Below, in pieces: positions 62,501-64,000 of a stretch of DNA of 64,000 nt. Made by a program: the position numbers and the translations under genes. Positions within the stretch are counted from its first letter, which is position 1. The number at the start of each line of letters is the position of its first letter. Location of the stretch: positions 1-64,000 of the forward strand of contig CAVOQE010000009.1 of the NCBI GenBank assembly GCA_963698275.1, written 5' to 3'. The notes under the pieces were generated by a model that saw only the letters and a program-made list of their open reading frames with translations, made no database searches and was not told the origin of the DNA. The DNA comes from Anderseniella sp963698275. GTDB lineage: Bacteria > Pseudomonadota > Alphaproteobacteria > Rhizobiales > Aestuariivirgaceae.

Positions 62501-63235
62501 ATGAAACCGGTAGTCATTGTCATCGGCGGCACGGATTCCAGCGGCGGCGCCGGTATATCCCGGGACATCGCCACGCTCACCGAACTGGGGTGTGAGGCAA
62601 GACCGGTGGTTACCGCAGTTACGGCGCAAACCGATATGGCGGTTCACGCCGTTGCGGCCATCTCAGCGGACCATGTCGCACAGCAACTGTCATCAGCGCT
62701 TGCAACCGGCCCGGTCGGCACCATCAAGACGGGAATGCTGCACTCGGCAGAAACGGTTATGGCGATTACTGAGGTCCTTGCTGACTTCGCAGCGCCCCCG
62801 CTGGTCATCGACCCGGTGCTGGCATCATCTTCCGGCACTCCATTGCTCAGCCCGGACGGCGTAGACGCCCTGAAAACGCAGCTGTTGCCACTGTGCACGC
62901 TGGTGACGCCCAACCTGCCGGAAGCCGCAATGCTGACAGGCAGCGAGTGTCCTGAACTGCAGGCGAACAGCCTGCTGGACCTGGGCGCAGCGGCCGTGCT
63001 GGTCAAGGGCGGTCACGGTGATGGCGAAATGTCCGTTGACCAGTTGTTTCAGAGCAACCTGCCAGTCGCAGAATTCGCAGCCCCGCGACTGAACACAAGC
63101 CTGCGCGGCACCGGCTGCATGCTGGCAAGCGCCATAGCAGCACATCTTGGACTGGGCCATTCACGGGAACAAGCGTGTTCGCTGGCGAAGGACTTCGTGG
63201 GTCACAAACTGCGCCAGGCTGCCTGCCAGGTTTGA
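62501..63235 (+). CDS. thiD: Hydroxymethylpyrimidine/phosphomethylpyrimidine kinase
   Basis: A 244-residue ribokinase-fold enzyme that phosphorylates HMP and HMP-P. The N-terminal IGGTDSSGGAGISRDIATL and the C-terminal NTSLRGTGCMLASAIAAHLG, which replaces the usual H-G-T-G-C-T, are present. The N-terminal half is shorter than the usual 265-270 residues. A seven-base gap follows thiF, closing the thi operon. A canonical thiE-thiD fusion is not present. Confidence 0.9.
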   Translation: MKPVVIVIGGTDSSGGAGISRDIATLTELGCEARPVVTAVTAQTDMAVHAVAAISADHVAQQLSSALATGPVGTIKTGMLHSAETVMAITEVLADFAAPPLVIDPVLASSSGTPLLSPDGVDALKTQLLPLCTLVTPNLPEAAMLTGSECPELQANSLLDLGAAAVLVKGGHGDGEMSVDQLFQSNLPVAEFAAPRLNTSLRGTGCMLASAIAAHLGLGHSREQACSLAKDFVGHKLRQAACQV

Positions 63236-63269
63236 CATCACGCATTCTGTCTCTGTATGGACTGAGCCC

Positions 63270-64000
63270 ATGAACGATCATGTCAACATATCCGCTCATC
63301 AGGCGCGCCGGTTGTCCGTAGCCCCCATGATGGACTGGACGGACAGGCATTGCCGCGTGTTTCACCGGCAACTGACCCATCGCGCCCTGCTCTATACGGA
63401 AATGCTGACAACCGGTGCCGTGATCCATGGCGACCGCGATCACCTGCTTGGTTTTGATGCATGCGAGCATCCCGTCGCCCTGCAGCTTGGCGGGTCAGAC
63501 GCCGCAGAGCTCGCAGAAGCTGCCCGCATCGGTGAAGATGTCGGCTATGACGAGATCAACCTCAATTGCGGCTGTCCGTCAGACCGTGTGCAGTCCGGCC
63601 GTTTCGGCGCCTGCCTGATGGCGGAACCGGACACGGTGGCGCGTGGCGTGGACGCCATGCGCAAGGCAGTGTCCGTTCCGGTGACGGTCAAATGCCGTAT
63701 CGGCATTGATGATCAGGACGCCGAGACAGACTTCACCCGCTTCATCGAAACCGTGGCGTCAGCAGGCTGTGACACTTTCATAATACATGCCCGCAAGGCC
63801 TGGCTTGACGGCCTCAGCCCGAAGCAGAACCGCGATGTGCCACCGCTGGACTATGGCCGGGTCTACCGGCTGAAGGCGGCCCGGCCGGACCTGCACATTT
63901 CAATCAATGGCGGCATCGAAACCCTGGCACAAGCACTTGACCATCTGGAACATGTGGACGGTGTCATGCTGGGCCGGGCGGCCTACCAGCATCCCTGGCT
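63270..64000 (+). CDS. dusA: tRNA-dihydrouridine synthase, DusA type (truncated by window end)
   Basis: At least 243 residues of an FMN-dependent enzyme that reduces uridines in the tRNA D-loop. The N-terminal LSVAPMMDWTDRHCRVFHRQLTHRALLYTEMLTTGA, the catalytic Cys in INLNCGCPSDRVQSGRFGACLM, VPVTVKCRIGIDD, and FIIHARKAWLDGLSPKQNRDVPPLDY fit DusA. ISINGGIETL and GRAAYQHPWL are at the end of the window. The start ATG at 63270 follows the thiD stop by 34 bases. Confidence 0.95.
   Translation, partial: MNDHVNISAHQARRLSVAPMMDWTDRHCRVFHRQLTHRALLYTEMLTTGAVIHGDRDHLLGFDACEHPVALQLGGSDAAELAEAARIGEDVGYDEINLNCGCPSDRVQSGRFGACLMAEPDTVARGVDAMRKAVSVPVTVKCRIGIDDQDAETDFTRFIETVASAGCDTFIIHARKAWLDGLSPKQNRDVPPLDYGRVYRLKAARPDLHISINGGIETLAQALDHLEHVDGVMLGRAAYQHPW

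Overview
The window looks like a chromosome segment of an alphaproteobacterium, most likely of the Hyphomicrobiales (Rhizobiales) or a close marine relative. The evidence is a cpdR cell-cycle regulator beside hisN, a minus-strand small RNA that looks like the suhB/mmgR (alpha-r8) family, a small heat-shock gene behind what reads as a ROSE RNA thermometer, a thiCOSGE-type thiamine operon behind a TPP riboswitch, and galE/galU next to a lytic transglycosylase. This is read from protein and RNA motifs only; no database was searched.

Layout. 1-3.7 kb: an outer-membrane barrel protein and a compact, more AT-rich cassette of DUF3489, DUF2924 and a serine recombinase, ending near tRNA-Val(GAC). 4-7.4 kb: cpdR, N-formylglutamate amidohydrolase, GNAT, a small RNA and hisN. 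7.4-11 kb: alpha/beta hydrolase, heat-regulated Hsp20, a secreted basic protein and threonine aldolase. 11-17.2 kb: gltB-gltD glutamate synthase. 17.2-24.4 kb: an apparently dead SGNH protein, lytic transglycosylase, galE (frameshifted), galU, NfeD/SPFH pair and ferrochelatase.

24.4-37.5 kb, minus strand: a large catabolic block with a phenylacetate-CoA-ligase-like enzyme, a complete branched-chain-type ABC importer (livF, binding protein, livM, livH, livG), an acyl-CoA synthetase, a Crp-type regulator and a fused indolepyruvate ferredoxin oxidoreductase. Together these suggest uptake, 2-oxoacid oxidation and CoA activation of aromatic or branched amino-acid derivatives. A matched pair of about 100-bp double-hairpin repeats brackets the oxidoreductase-crp pair.

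37.9-56.8 kb: rhodanese-ChrB and ChrA (chromate), a C39-like secreted protein, acyl-CoA dehydrogenase plus SDR, a TRAP transporter with unusually long membrane subunits, a glutamine-amidotransferase-type hydrolase, an FMN hydroxy-acid dehydrogenase, small proteins, a LysR regulator, a transglutaminase-like protein, a class V aminotransferase, a sulfotransferase-like protein, and an enamidase-like amidohydrolase with a MarR regulator. 56.9-63.2 kb: TPP riboswitch and thiC-thiO-thiS-thiG-thiE-thiF-thiD, with thiO frameshifted. The window ends inside a dusA-type gene.

The most notable items are the recombinase cassette, the paired repeat with a compensatory base change, the ROSE and suhB-type RNAs, the SGNH protein without its catalytic Ser and His, the two single-base frameshifts (galE, thiO), and the enlarged TRAP permeases.
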